The notes under the pieces: model-generated
Database searches by the model: none
Told to the model about the DNA's origin: nothing
What the model saw: the letters and a program-made list of their open reading frames with translations, nothing else
In this document: positions 8,565-17,983 of the stretch, in pieces
Numbering within the stretch: position 1 is the first letter of the stretch
Layout: each line of letters opens with the position of its first letter
Made by a program: the position numbers and the translations under genes
Source: Pseudomonas cerasi
GTDB lineage: Bacteria; Pseudomonadota; Gammaproteobacteria; Pseudomonadales; Pseudomonadaceae
Direction: 5' to 3'
Length of the DNA stretch: 64,000 nucleotides
Assembly: GCF_900074915.1 (NCBI RefSeq)
Contig: NZ_LT222319.1
Span: 1,113,001-1,177,000, forward strand

Positions 8565-10016
8565 TCAACGAGCGATAGTTTGCGTCTTCACACCCGCTTC
8601 AAGCGCGTTCGAACGACCATAGATATCTTCGAAACGCTCGATGTCGTCTTCGCCCAAGTAGCTGCCCGATTGCACTTCGATGATTTCCAACGGGATCTTG
8701 CCTGGGTTGCGCAGGCGGTGGACCGAGGCGATCGGGATGTAGGTGGACTGGTTTTCGGTGAGCAGGAACACGTTCTCGTCACAGGTCACCTGCGCAGTAC
8801 CGGATACCACGATCCAGTGTTCGGCGCGGTGGTGGTGCATCTGCAGCGACAGGCAGGCACCCGGCTTGACGGAGATACGCTTGACCTGGAAACGACCGCC
8901 CATGTCTACCGAATCGTAGGAGCCCCACGGACGGTACACTTCGAGGTGGTTCTGGGTCTCGGTGCGGCCCTGTTCGTTCAGGGTGGCGACCATTTGCTTG
9001 ACGCCCTGGACCTTGTCCTTGTGGGCAATCATCATCGCGTCCTTGGTTTCGACGACCACGATGTTGTCCAGACCGATCACCGACACCAGTTTGCCGTTGC
9101 CGTGGATCATGCAGTTGCGGCTGTCCTGGATGACGACGTCGCCCTTGGTGACGTTGCCGTTGGCGTCCTTGGCGTTGACTTCCCACAGCGACGACCAGCA
9201 GCCGACATCGCTCCAGCCGGCCGACAGCGGTACGACGCAGGCGCGCTGGGTTTTTTCCATGACTGCGTAGTCGATGGAATTGTCCGGGCAGCAGGCGAAG
9301 GTCGAGGAGTCGATTTCAAGGGCGTCGCCGTCCTGCACGCTGCGCTCAAGGGTCAGCAGGCAGGTGTCGTAGATGTCCGGATCATGCTTTTTCAGTTCTT
9401 CCAGGAAGCGGCTGGCGCGGAACAGGAACATGCCGCTGTTCCAGTAGTAGCCACCGGCTTCGACGAATTCCTTGGCGCGTTTTTCGTCAGGTTTTTCGAC
9501 GAACTGCGACACGCGGCTGACGCCTTCCGGCAGCAGGGCATCGGCGGTGGATTTGATGTAGCCGTAGCCGGTTTCCGGCTTGTTGGCCGGTACGCCGAAC
9601 AGCACCATTTCGCCGCGTTCTGCGGCGACGGTTGCCAGAGCCAGTGCGCGTTGCAGGGCTTTCTGGTCTTCGATGACGTGGTCGGCTGGCAGCACCAGCA
9701 TCAGGCCGTCATTGCCTTCGTTGACCAGCTTCATGGCGGTCAGTGCAACGGCGGGTGCCGTGTTGCGGCCGAACGGTTCCATGAGGATCGCCTGGGTTTC
9801 CAGGTTCAGTGCAGCGAGTTGCTCGTTGACGATGAAACGGTGGTCCTTGTTGCAGACCACGATAGGCTCCTGCATGCCCTCGAACACCAGACGCTCCAAG
9901 GTTTGCTGGAACAGGGTGTGCTCGCCGGTCAACGCCAGGAACTGTTTAGGGAATTGTTTACGCGAAAGCGGCCAGAGTCGTGAACCACTACCGCCTGACA
10001 AGATAACTGGAATCAT
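8565..10016 (-). CDS. algA: Mannose-1-phosphate guanylyltransferase / mannose-6-phosphate isomerase (AlgA)
   Basis: A 483-residue bifunctional cytosolic enzyme catalysing the first (fructose-6-P to mannose-6-P) and third (mannose-1-P + GTP to GDP-mannose) steps of alginate precursor synthesis. The pyrophosphorylase signature GGSGSRLWPLSRKQFPKQFL is at residues 8-27 and FVEKP at 172-176. The C-terminal cupin isomerase domain carries the metal-binding QMHHHRAEHW at 392-401. Length matches the family. It is the last gene of the alg operon, 118 bp behind algF; that gap holds a perfect 10-bp hairpin (10091-10122). Confidence 0.97.
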   Translation of the reverse strand: MIPVILSGGSGSRLWPLSRKQFPKQFLALTGEHTLFQQTLERLVFEGMQEPIVVCNKDHRFIVNEQLAALNLETQAILMEPFGRNTAPAVALTAMKLVNEGNDGLMLVLPADHVIEDQKALQRALALATVAAERGEMVLFGVPANKPETGYGYIKSTADALLPEGVSRVSQFVEKPDEKRAKEFVEAGGYYWNSGMFLFRASRFLEELKKHDPDIYDTCLLTLERSVQDGDALEIDSSTFACCPDNSIDYAVMEKTQRACVVPLSAGWSDVGCWSSLWEVNAKDANGNVTKGDVVIQDSRNCMIHGNGKLVSVIGLDNIVVVETKDAMMIAHKDKVQGVKQMVATLNEQGRTETQNHLEVYRPWGSYDSVDMGGRFQVKRISVKPGACLSLQMHHHRAEHWIVVSGTAQVTCDENVFLLTENQSTYIPIASVHRLRNPGKIPLEIIEVQSGSYLGEDDIERFEDIYGRSNALEAGVKTQTIAR

Positions 10017-10090
10017 TTTGTTTCTCCAAAAGCATTCAATTAGGGCCGTACGAGGTGTCTGTCGTTTCTGTCTTGTTCTTGTTCCGCGCG

Positions 10091-10122
10091 GGTCGGTTCA
10101 ACGCTGATGCTCTGAACCGACC
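10091..10122. other. Intercistronic hairpin between algF and algA
   Basis: GGTCGGTTCA (10091-10100) pairs perfectly with TGAACCGACC (10113-10122) across a 12-nt loop, in the 118-bp gap between algF and algA. No T-tract follows on the minus strand, so it looks like an mRNA-processing or stability element rather than a terminator. It might allow algA, which also serves general GDP-mannose supply, to be expressed differently from the rest of the operon. Confidence 0.6.
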
Positions 10123-10134
10123 GGCATAATCCGT

Positions 10135-10803
10135 TTAGCGGGTAGCGACCGGTGGCTTGACCCACACTGGCGAGAGGCTGCTGCCACTGCCGGTGATGTA
10201 GAGCACAGCGGCTTCGCCACGCTCCAGTGCCACAGGTTTCAAATCGGTGACTTTCTTGTCACCGTCGTACAGCGCCAGGCTGACTTTGACCGGGTTGATT
10301 TCACGCTCGCCGGTGCCTTTGGCCGCAACGGTGTTGACCACTTCGGTCTTGCCGTCAGCAGTTTTCAGGGTCAGCGACTTGTCGCTCAGGTTCTGCACGC
10401 GAACCAGGGATTTCTGCTTGTTCTTGAACGGTGGCTCTTCGACCAGCTGTGGCTTGCCGCTGGCGTTGTTGACGATGGTGTAGTAGTGATCACCCGCCAG
10501 TTTCACCGGCAGGCTCTGGCTGCCCAGCTTGGCGGTGTAGTCGCCCTGCGGCATGAAGCTGAACGCAGTGCTGCCCAGTGGCGCCACTTCGTTGAGATTG
10601 GTGTTGCCAACGGTGGCGCTGATTTCAGCGTTGCTGGCGTTGTAGACACGCACGAAGGTCGAGCCTTTCGGTGCGGTCGGGCCGTACAGGGCGGAGTCAC
10701 CGGCGAAAGCCTGCAGGGACATCAGGCCCAGACCTGCGGCCATTGCGCAGGTTTTGAAAATGCGTTTTGCGGCCGAACGGTTGGCAGTAGTGTTGAAAGT
10801 CAT
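10135..10803 (-). CDS. algF: Alginate O-acetylation protein AlgF
   Basis: A 222-residue periplasmic protein needed for O-acetylation of alginate together with AlgI and AlgJ. An N-terminal signal peptide (hydrophobic stretch ending LQAFAGDS, cleavage near residue 34) precedes two beta-sandwich-like halves (FVRVYNASNAEISATVG and SLVRVQNLSDKSLTLKT). No catalytic residues are evident, which fits its presumed role as an adaptor in the acetylation complex. It lies 12 bp after algJ, in the canonical order I-J-F-A. Confidence 0.95.
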   Translation of the reverse strand: MTFNTTANRSAAKRIFKTCAMAAGLGLMSLQAFAGDSALYGPTAPKGSTFVRVYNASNAEISATVGNTNLNEVAPLGSTAFSFMPQGDYTAKLGSQSLPVKLAGDHYYTIVNNASGKPQLVEEPPFKNKQKSLVRVQNLSDKSLTLKTADGKTEVVNTVAAKGTGEREINPVKVSLALYDGDKKVTDLKPVALERGEAAVLYITGSGSSLSPVWVKPPVATR

Positions 10804-10815
10804 GAGTCAGTCCTC

Positions 10816-11991
10816 TCAGTTTTGCGCCCGGTTGGGCGACTCGGATTGTTTGGCGTTGAGCGCCACGTTTTCTTGGGTGTCACGCGATTTCTTCAGCTCG
10901 GCGATCCACTTCGGATCGAACTCGCCAAGATCGTTGTGTGCCGGCAGGTAGCGCTCCGGGAACTCCCAGATCACCACTTGCGGCGGGGTGTTCTTAAAGG
11001 CGTCGGTCTGCAGGTACTTGAGCACCGGCAGGATCGGGCCATGGCCGTCTTCGGCGTAGTTGACGACATCGCTGCGCAGCGCTTCTTTCAAGGCGCCGAC
11101 GAAGTTCCAGTTAGGGTTGGCGCTGTAGCTGGTGCCCACCAGACCCACCGGGATGTCGCTGTCTGCGAACAGTGCGTCACCGCCTGCCGCTTCGCCTGCT
11201 ACCGGATCGGTACTGCGTTTCTGCAACTCGTCCGGCTTGGGCAGCATGTTGCTGAACAACGGATCGAGCGGCAGGAATGTAGTCAGGTCACCTTTGTAGG
11301 CTTCGGTTCCCTTGGCTTGTGTGACGAACTGCTCAGGTTCACCTTCCAGTGGTGTTTTCTGGGCAATCGCGGCGCTCAGTTGCTGCGCGGCGACTTCGGC
11401 ACCCATTGGCGTCCAGTGGGTGTCGGTGCGCAGGAAAACCTGACCCTGTTGCTTGGCAGCTTGCAGCGGCGCCAGCAAGTCCGGGGCAAAGATCCCGGCC
11501 TTGGCGACCTGAGCGTGGAACTGCTGATACAGGTCGGTGTGCAGGCTGGCGGGCTTGTTGTCACCGATGTGTTCCGGGTACAGACGGGTTTTCGCCGGAA
11601 CGATCGCCAGGACCAGTTTGGTGCCCTGTTTTTCCAGCGCGTCACGCACACCCTGAATGATCGCCAGGTTGTCGGCTTCGTTCTGCTCGCCGTTGGCAAC
11701 CGCATCGAACTCTTCGTCGGTGTACAACCACTGGTCCTTGCCGAGCACGACGCCCGGACGACCTTCGTTGAACAGTTTGAAATCCAGCGCCGCCCAGAGG
11801 TTGGTGCCCAGGCGCTTGATCGGGAACTCATCGTCGTAATGAGTTTCCGCCGCCTTGGTCCATTTGCCGTTGAGCACAGTGGTCTCGGCCGACGTCGAGA
11901 AGGTGCTGAAGCTGCGCAGCGACCAGACGCCCAGGACCAGCAGAATGGCCAGGAAGATGGCGATGTAGAGGATTCGTAATGAACGCGTCAT
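10816..11991 (-). CDS. algJ: Alginate O-acetyltransferase AlgJ
   Basis: A 391-residue membrane-anchored periplasmic SGNH-like (ALGX/ALGJ family) acetyl-handling protein. An N-terminal transmembrane helix covers residues ~7-25. The catalytic set is intact: D190 and H192 in RTDTHWTP and the nucleophile S288 in GTSYS, the same numbering as I recall for P. aeruginosa AlgJ. It receives acetyl groups passed through AlgI. It is 10 bp downstream of algI and 12 bp upstream of algF. Confidence 0.96.
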   Translation of the reverse strand: MTRSLRILYIAIFLAILLVLGVWSLRSFSTFSTSAETTVLNGKWTKAAETHYDDEFPIKRLGTNLWAALDFKLFNEGRPGVVLGKDQWLYTDEEFDAVANGEQNEADNLAIIQGVRDALEKQGTKLVLAIVPAKTRLYPEHIGDNKPASLHTDLYQQFHAQVAKAGIFAPDLLAPLQAAKQQGQVFLRTDTHWTPMGAEVAAQQLSAAIAQKTPLEGEPEQFVTQAKGTEAYKGDLTTFLPLDPLFSNMLPKPDELQKRSTDPVAGEAAGGDALFADSDIPVGLVGTSYSANPNWNFVGALKEALRSDVVNYAEDGHGPILPVLKYLQTDAFKNTPPQVVIWEFPERYLPAHNDLGEFDPKWIAELKKSRDTQENVALNAKQSESPNRAQN

Positions 11992-12001
11992 GTCAGGCTC
12001 C

Positions 12002-13558
12002 TCAGAACTGGAAGTAAAGGAACGGCGAGAAGCTTTGCGCCGAGAGTTTGAGAATCGAAGCCACGAACAGCAGCAGGATCAGTGCACGCATGGCGTAACG
12101 TGGCCAGTCGGCAACCCAGTACGCAGGCTGCACCTGAGCTTCGCTGCCCACGGTGTAGCCTGGCAGGTGCAGACTGCCGGGAGCATCGCCGGGAACGGCC
12201 TTGATGGTGCCCGGTTGGGCGGTCGCAGGACCGTCAGCCTTGGCGCTCTTGCCGGTGTCTTTTTCGCGGTTCTGGTAGAAGTCGCGCAGACCGAAGAACG
12301 CCAGCGTCAGATACGCCACCATCAGTGTTGCCACTTGCAGACCGGTCAGGCTGGCGCGGTTGAGTTCCGACAGCTGCCACTCGCCGAAGCTGAACATGGC
12401 GCTGTACATACGACCGGCGACATGCAGGTTTTCAGCGCGGAAGATGACCCAGCCTATGACCACCAGCAGGAAGGTCAGTGCCCAGCGGATCGGGTTGAAA
12501 CTGTAAGGTTTGGTGTTGATACCGACCGCTTTTTCGATCGCCAGCCACATGCCGTGCCAGGCACCCCAGATGATGTAGGTGACGTTGGCACCGTGCCACA
12601 GACCGCCGAGCAGCATGGTCAGGAACAGGTTGCGGTAGGTCGCGAACTTGCCGCCGCGGTTGCCGCCCAGCGTGATGTACAGGTAGTCACGCAGCCAGGT
12701 GGACAGGCTGATGTGCCAGCGACGCCAGAACTCGGTGATCGATTGGCTGATATAGGGCTGTTTGAAGTTTTCCATGAAGCGGAAACCCATCATCAGACCC
12801 AGACCGATAGCCATATCGCTGTAACCGGAGAAGTCGAAATACAGTTGCGCGGTGTAGGCCAGCGCACCCAGCCAGGCATCGCCGGTGGTCGGGTTTTGCA
12901 GGGCGAAGCAGTGGTCGGCGACCACCGCCAGGGTGTCGGCGATGAACACTTTCTTGATGAAGCCCTGCATGAAGCGCGTGGCACCTTCGGAGAACTTGTC
13001 CAGCGTGTGTGTACGGTTGTTGAACTGGTCGGCCAGATCGCGGAAACGCAGCACAGGGCCGGCGATCAGGTGCGGGAAGATCGCGACGAATGCAGCGAAG
13101 TCGATCAGATTGCGCGTGGCCGGAGTATCGCCGCGGTAAACGTCGATAATGTAGCTGATGGACTCGAAGACATAGAACGAGATACCGATCGGCAACAGCA
13201 CGTGAGTCAGGATGAACGGTTCCAGACCCATCGAGGTCATGGCTGCGTTGATGCTGTCCACGCCGAAGTTGGCGTATTTGAAGTAGCCCAGAATACACAG
13301 GTCCACTATCACGCCAAGCAGCAACCATTTCTGTGCCGGCTTGGTCCGCACACCTGCTGCGCCTACCTTGAGACCGATCCAGTAGTTCCAGACGGTCACG
13401 CCGACGAACAGCGCCAGAAAGTCCACTCGCCACCAGGCGTAGAAGATATAGCTGGCAATCAGCAGCAGCAGATTGCGATAGCGTTGCCCGCTCAGGTAGT
13501 ACAAGCCGAGGAAAATCGGCATGAACAGGAACAGGAACACGTTGGATGAGAAAACCAT
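12002..13558 (-). CDS. algI: Alginate O-acetyltransferase AlgI (MBOAT)
   Basis: A 518-residue polytopic inner-membrane MBOAT protein thought to move acetyl groups from a cytosolic donor to the periplasm for AlgJ and AlgX. The invariant active-site histidine is H322 in GGLWHGANVTYI. The MBOAT hallmark FRDLADQFNN and a second WGAWHG motif are present, with about ten or more hydrophobic segments. It is separated from algL by 189 bp, the largest gap inside this operon; that gap contains a C/G-tract hairpin and a Pseudomonas-type REP motif. Confidence 0.96.
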   Translation of the reverse strand: MVFSSNVFLFLFMPIFLGLYYLSGQRYRNLLLLIASYIFYAWWRVDFLALFVGVTVWNYWIGLKVGAAGVRTKPAQKWLLLGVIVDLCILGYFKYANFGVDSINAAMTSMGLEPFILTHVLLPIGISFYVFESISYIIDVYRGDTPATRNLIDFAAFVAIFPHLIAGPVLRFRDLADQFNNRTHTLDKFSEGATRFMQGFIKKVFIADTLAVVADHCFALQNPTTGDAWLGALAYTAQLYFDFSGYSDMAIGLGLMMGFRFMENFKQPYISQSITEFWRRWHISLSTWLRDYLYITLGGNRGGKFATYRNLFLTMLLGGLWHGANVTYIIWGAWHGMWLAIEKAVGINTKPYSFNPIRWALTFLLVVIGWVIFRAENLHVAGRMYSAMFSFGEWQLSELNRASLTGLQVATLMVAYLTLAFFGLRDFYQNREKDTGKSAKADGPATAQPGTIKAVPGDAPGSLHLPGYTVGSEAQVQPAYWVADWPRYAMRALILLLFVASILKLSAQSFSPFLYFQF

Positions 13559-13605
13559 CCTTATCTCTCCGTTTGTCCAACATTCAAGGGCTAAAGCCCC
13601 CCCAA

Positions 13606-13730
13606 ACCCCCCGTTGAAATTGGGGGGTAAAACACGTCGCGTTACGGCTTGTCGGTGAAGCAGCTCAGGCGAGGTCCGGTCTTACGGATTCAGCGCCTAG
13701 GCGTGCCTCTTCGCGAGCAAGCTCGCTCCC
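13606..13730. repeat. REP-like repeat and G/C-tract hairpin inside the alg operon (algL-algI gap)
   Basis: ACCCCCC (13606-13612) pairs with GGGGGGT (13622-13628). Further along, GCGAGC-AA-GCTCGC (13713-13726) followed by TCCCACA is the short palindromic core common in Pseudomonas intergenic REPs. The rest of the 189-bp gap holds no open frame that I believe. Confidence 0.65.
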
Positions 13731-13747
13731 ACAAAGAACTCTGTGAA

Positions 13748-14884
13748 TCACGAACCGTCGTTATCGCCCTTGTCGCCTTTCTCGTGCGTCGGGTCGTAGA
13801 CCTTGGTCAGGTCACCGCCCAGACGGAATGTCTTGAATGGCTGCTTTTCGTGTTTCTCTTCAAGCACATCCGGGCTGCAGGTGTAGAGCGAGCAGTACGG
13901 TTCGAGCCAAGCGAATTTCGGATCTTTCTTCAGGTCCGTCATGTCCTGTTTCTCGCCGTTGTGTTCAGCGAAAATCGAAGGATCCTTGACGCCGGCCAGC
14001 ACCCGGTCGCCCAGACGCTTCAAGGCGCCATTGTTTTCCGGACGCAGGTCCACGCCATTGGCCTGGGCGAAGCTGGCAATCATCGCGAGCGGCGGCAGTG
14101 CATAGTTGTGATACGACAGTGCCCGCTGACGGCGCTTCATCTCGTTGGGCAGGAAACCGTCCTTGTCCACTTGATTGGCAGCGACCTTGTATTCCTTCAC
14201 GGCCCAGTCGAACAGGTCCTGACGATTGGTGGCGACAGCGGTTGCCATCACCGACCAGGCAGCCCAGTACGAGTGGTTGTTGATTTTTTCCAGCGGCAGA
14301 TTGCTCCAGTCGCTGACCACCTGATCGGCCAGCTTGCTGAACCAGGTCTCGATGATCTTCGCGTCTTGCTGACGATTGGCCAGCGGGTGCGACTCGGAGA
14401 ACTTCAGACGCAGGTAGGCGGAGGACATGCTGCCCAGTGCCCATTTGCGCATGGATTTGCCGGTGTGGTTGAACTCGCGCGACTCCAGCGCATCGGCCTT
14501 GGCCCAGGTGGTCATCATGTTCAGCGCACAATCGAGTTGTTCCGGACGACCGTCGCGCATGTACTGCATCACGACTTTGCTGACGCCACGCTCAAGGGTG
14601 GTGATGTCCTTGGTCGCATCGCGGAACGCTTCTTCGGATACCGCATTGAGCGTTGCGCGTGCCTTGTCCGAACCCTCGTACTTGCTGCGGAAGACCAGCT
14701 TGTCGGTGTAGGGCTTTGGAATGGCTTCACAGCTGAAGTTGTGATCGCCCGTCTTCATTTTTTCGATCGGGGCGTCATAGCCCTTGGGTGGAACCAGTGC
14801 GGCGGACGCGCCCGTGGCCCAGGCCATCGATGACAGAATTGCCATCGACAGCAGGGTAGGGCGTATCAGTTTAGGAGTCTGCAT
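13748..14884 (-). CDS. algL: Poly(beta-D-mannuronate) lyase AlgL
   Basis: A 378-residue periplasmic alginate lyase of polysaccharide lyase family 5. The signal peptide runs to about residue 28 (WATGASA). The active-site motif NNHSYW is at residues 202-207, and an Arg/Tyr-rich groove follows ([15 protein letters not shown]). In alginate producers AlgL clears polymer that strays into the periplasm. The C-terminus is long and charged ([15 protein letters not shown]). It follows algX by 8 bp. Confidence 0.96.
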   Translation of the reverse strand: MQTPKLIRPTLLSMAILSSMAWATGASAALVPPKGYDAPIEKMKTGDHNFSCEAIPKPYTDKLVFRSKYEGSDKARATLNAVSEEAFRDATKDITTLERGVSKVVMQYMRDGRPEQLDCALNMMTTWAKADALESREFNHTGKSMRKWALGSMSSAYLRLKFSESHPLANRQQDAKIIETWFSKLADQVVSDWSNLPLEKINNHSYWAAWSVMATAVATNRQDLFDWAVKEYKVAANQVDKDGFLPNEMKRRQRALSYHNYALPPLAMIASFAQANGVDLRPENNGALKRLGDRVLAGVKDPSIFAEHNGEKQDMTDLKKDPKFAWLEPYCSLYTCSPDVLEEKHEKQPFKTFRLGGDLTKVYDPTHEKGDKGDNDGS

Positions 14885-14892
14885 AAGTCACC

Positions 14893-16332
14893 TCATAGTC
14901 CGGCTTGAGCGGTGTGTGTCGCAGCGCTCGGGAACACGTTGCGTTTGCATACTTTGGCTTCGACTTTTTGTGGTGCCGTGCCTGCTTCCGGTCCCTGGAC
15001 TTCCAGCGCCAGCAGTTGCTGGTTGGCCCAATCCTCATCCTCGCGCAATTCAAAGGCGAAGCGTCCATCGGTGTCTGACGTTTCCGGTTTCTCGATTTTC
15101 AGATCCTCATGGCGACCGTTCATGTACCAGAGTCTGGCCTGAAGGACTTTCACCGAGGTGTCGTCAAACTTGATGTCGATCTGATTGCTGCCGTTGCGAA
15201 TGTCCTTGATGCCATTCTTGCCATTGACCAGCAATTCGTTGGTACCCGGCTTAAGCGTGGTGCTGGCGCTCATGACGGCAGGCTTGCCTTCACAGCCGTT
15301 GTCCAGCAGCGACATCATCTGGCGAAAGATGGTCTCCTGATCCAGGCGATACAGCGGCGAGAATTCCCAGATGAGAATCTTCGGCGGACGCTTCTGGAAG
15401 TCTTCACTGCCCAGGTACTGCAGCATCGAACCTTCCAGGCCACCACCAGGGAACGCCACGTTCAACACGTCAGCGCCCATGTATTCCTGCAGGAAGCCCG
15501 CGAAGTTGTAGTTCTTGCCGCTGTGGCTGGTACCGACCAGGGTGATTTCCGGGTTACCGGAATCGCCGAACAGGTCGCCGTCGCCCGCCTCACCCTTGGG
15601 CTCGGTGGTGAACTGGTCCATGTACTGGATCGCGTAGCTGGTACCGCACAATTGACCTGCCATATTGTGCAAAGTGCCCGTCTTGCCCATGCGTCCGGAA
15701 ATATGGCTTTCGAACTCACGCTTGGGGATATCGCCGTAGGCCGGAATCTTTTTCACGGTTTCGGCGACGATCTTCGCCGTACGCTGTGCGCCATACGGCG
15801 TCCAGTGCTGGTCACCGCGGAAGTAGAAGTCATGCGCCTGCTGCTCGTTGGTCAACGGCGACAGGTCAGGGACCCAGTAGCCCATCTTGCTGAAGCGGCC
15901 AAGCATGGCCTGATAGTTTTTCAGCGCCTTGTCGTAGTCGAACTTGTCGCGTTCGGCCGGGAACAATTTGTTGCGATCCACCAGGCCACGGGTCGGCTGA
16001 TACACCACGACCAGTTCGACGCCTTTGCTCTTGAACGCATCGTGCAGTTGTTTCATGCGGCGATAGCCGGCAGGCGTGGTGTCGAACTCGGTGCGCAGGT
16101 CTTCCTGAGTCCGGAACAGCCAGTCACCCTGAGCCTGGACCAGCGTGGTGAAGTTCTGCTGATAGCGCGTGGTGTAGTTTTTTGCATCATGCGCGGCCGG
16201 GCACAGCGAGCAGCAAGGCTCGGCCTTGAACGTCGGCGCTTGCGAGTCGTCTGCCCGAGCGACACCAGCGGCGGCCATCAAGGCGGCGGTGAGGCTGGAC
16301 AGGCTCAACAGCTTGATCAGATGTGCGTGCAT
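14893..16332 (-). CDS. algX: Alginate O-acetyltransferase AlgX
   Basis: A 479-residue periplasmic protein with an SGNH-like catalytic domain and a C-terminal carbohydrate-binding module; it makes the terminal acetyl transfer to mannuronate. The signal peptide ends near ARADDS (residue ~28). Catalytic D174, H176 (FRGDQHWTP) and S269 (GTSHS) fall on the residue numbers I recall for P. aeruginosa AlgX only if the ATG of MHAHLIK is used. That ATG also has a good ribosome site (AGGAAGGG, about 8 nt upstream). An ATG six codons earlier (16350) overlaps the algG stop as ATGA but is the poorer choice. Confidence 0.95.
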   Translation of the reverse strand: MHAHLIKLLSLSSLTAALMAAAGVARADDSQAPTFKAEPCCSLCPAAHDAKNYTTRYQQNFTTLVQAQGDWLFRTQEDLRTEFDTTPAGYRRMKQLHDAFKSKGVELVVVYQPTRGLVDRNKLFPAERDKFDYDKALKNYQAMLGRFSKMGYWVPDLSPLTNEQQAHDFYFRGDQHWTPYGAQRTAKIVAETVKKIPAYGDIPKREFESHISGRMGKTGTLHNMAGQLCGTSYAIQYMDQFTTEPKGEAGDGDLFGDSGNPEITLVGTSHSGKNYNFAGFLQEYMGADVLNVAFPGGGLEGSMLQYLGSEDFQKRPPKILIWEFSPLYRLDQETIFRQMMSLLDNGCEGKPAVMSASTTLKPGTNELLVNGKNGIKDIRNGSNQIDIKFDDTSVKVLQARLWYMNGRHEDLKIEKPETSDTDGRFAFELREDEDWANQQLLALEVQGPEAGTAPQKVEAKVCKRNVFPSAATHTAQAGL

Positions 16333-16346
16333 AACAATACCCTTCC

Positions 16347-17957
16347 TCATTCCCGCAGCTCGGTCTGGCTTTCGACGGGGTCGATCAATACGGCTTTCTT
16401 CTGGCGTACCAGCAGGTCGAGGATTTCGTCCTGGCGCTCACCGAGGACGCCGTTGAGGCTGATGCCGACTTCTTTGGTAGGCATCAGCATCGAGACGCGA
16501 TACAGCTCGACACTCAGTGGCGAGTCGATGGACAGCGGGCCGGAACCATTGCTGGACAGTTCGCCGCCAACCATGATCAGCGAGACCTGAGCGTCGAACG
16601 GATCGAGCTCAATGTCGCGGTCGGTGTCGCTCAAGTCCTTGATGTGGCCGTAAACGCCCATCAGGCCGTTGCCCATGGCGACGTTCTCGTACAGCTTGAT
16701 ATTCACGCTGTTACGCACGCGGATACCGTGGCGGCGGTTGGCGATCACGCGATTGCCCCACAGCAGGTTGTTGCCGCTTTCGTACAGGGTGATGCCGTCA
16801 GTGTGGTTCTGGTAAATCTCGTTGTAGGCGACGATGTTGCCGACGCTGTTACGGTCCAGAACCACGCCGGACAATTTGTTGTTGTGGCTCTTGTTGCGGA
16901 AGATGAAGCTGTTGTCGACTTCCCGGGAAATGATGATCCCGTGCTTCTTCTTGGTCCCGTAAACGTCGTTTTCGGCGATGATCAGACCGTGCGAACGGTC
17001 GTGCGGGTCAATGCCGTAAATGATGTTGTCGCGGTAGGTGTTGCCTTTGACCACGAAGTCGCGGGTTTCATAGCAGTAGAAGCCGTACCACATGTCCGAG
17101 AACTCTGAATCGATGATCCAGCCCGTCGGTTCGGCACGCTTGAGAATCTTCGCGGTGTTGGGTGTGTACTGGGAAATACTGATGCCATAGGACTTGCTCT
17201 GGTCGTAGCCCATGCTCGCCATTTTGGTATTGGCGATCCAGGTTTCCGAGCCACCCCAGGTCAGCAGGAAAGGGCGAAACTCGTCAGGCTTGCGATAGGT
17301 CGCCAGGCTGTTGCGGGTTTCACTCCAGGCGTTGACCTGAGAGTGAGTGATCAGCATCTTGCCTTCACTGACGATGAACGAGCCCTTTTCCTGAGACAGA
17401 CGCAATTCCTTGGTCTTGCTGTCGATCTCGAAGATCCCGGTTTCCTTGATCAGGATTGGCAGGCGCGCCACATAGACACCTGGCGAGACCTCGTTGAGGA
17501 ACTGCTTGGGCACCTTCTTGGCCAGGTCCTGCAGGCTCACGTAGCCGTCGGAAATCATGATGGCCTGGGGGATGCCGCGCTGACGGTTGACCCATTCGGC
17601 CATCTTGTTATCGCCGCCGATGAATTCCTTCAGGCCGGTTTCTTCCATCATCCGTGAAACAGTGACCTTGCCCGGTTTGTTGCGCACGATCTTTTTCAGG
17701 GCGGCTTCGGCGGTGTAGCCCTTGAGGTCGGGCAACACCGGCTTGGCCATTTCCAACGGCTCGGTCGGCGGGCTGGTGATGGTGTAGGTCTTGGCCTGGT
17801 GCAACTCCTTGACCACCGCCTTCTGTGTGTCGGGTACGACAGGCGCGTTGGCCAGCGCCACACCGCTGGCCAGCAGCAGGGCGCTGGTCAGCAGTGCGCT
17901 TTCGAGCAGGGTGTGCGGCCAGTGTCGGCTACGCCCGTTGCTTGTATGACTGTTCAT
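16347..17957 (-). CDS. algG: Mannuronan C5-epimerase AlgG
   Basis: A 536-residue periplasmic right-handed beta-helix enzyme converting D-mannuronate to L-guluronate in the polymer. The signal peptide is about 36 residues (ending VALANA). The catalytic DPHD motif lies at residues 317-320, within repeated parallel-helix turns (NNLLWGNRVIANRRHGIRVRN). The start chosen, MNSHTSNG, has AAAGGAG 8-9 nt upstream; an earlier in-frame ATG at 17984 overlaps the algE stop and has no clear site. Length matches known AlgG. Confidence 0.95.
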   Translation of the reverse strand: MNSHTSNGRSRHWPHTLLESALLTSALLLASGVALANAPVVPDTQKAVVKELHQAKTYTITSPPTEPLEMAKPVLPDLKGYTAEAALKKIVRNKPGKVTVSRMMEETGLKEFIGGDNKMAEWVNRQRGIPQAIMISDGYVSLQDLAKKVPKQFLNEVSPGVYVARLPILIKETGIFEIDSKTKELRLSQEKGSFIVSEGKMLITHSQVNAWSETRNSLATYRKPDEFRPFLLTWGGSETWIANTKMASMGYDQSKSYGISISQYTPNTAKILKRAEPTGWIIDSEFSDMWYGFYCYETRDFVVKGNTYRDNIIYGIDPHDRSHGLIIAENDVYGTKKKHGIIISREVDNSFIFRNKSHNNKLSGVVLDRNSVGNIVAYNEIYQNHTDGITLYESGNNLLWGNRVIANRRHGIRVRNSVNIKLYENVAMGNGLMGVYGHIKDLSDTDRDIELDPFDAQVSLIMVGGELSSNGSGPLSIDSPLSVELYRVSMLMPTKEVGISLNGVLGERQDEILDLLVRQKKAVLIDPVESQTELRE

Positions 17958-17983
17958 CTCTGGCACTCCTTTGGCGGTTCGCA

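Noticed and set aside
8580..9983. 467-codon open frame antisense to algA, and similar long frames opposite algI (11990-13549), algX (15109-16590), algE (17825-19525), algK (19495-20841) and valS (47546-49375)
   Set aside because: They are mirror frames created by strong G/C bias at third codon positions. Their products are His/Gln/Val-rich with no domain, signal peptide or ribosome site.
16333..16350. Earlier ATG for algX overlapping the algG stop (ATGA)
   Set aside because: The downstream ATG has a better ribosome site and places D174, H176 and S269 at the residue numbers recalled for the P. aeruginosa enzyme.
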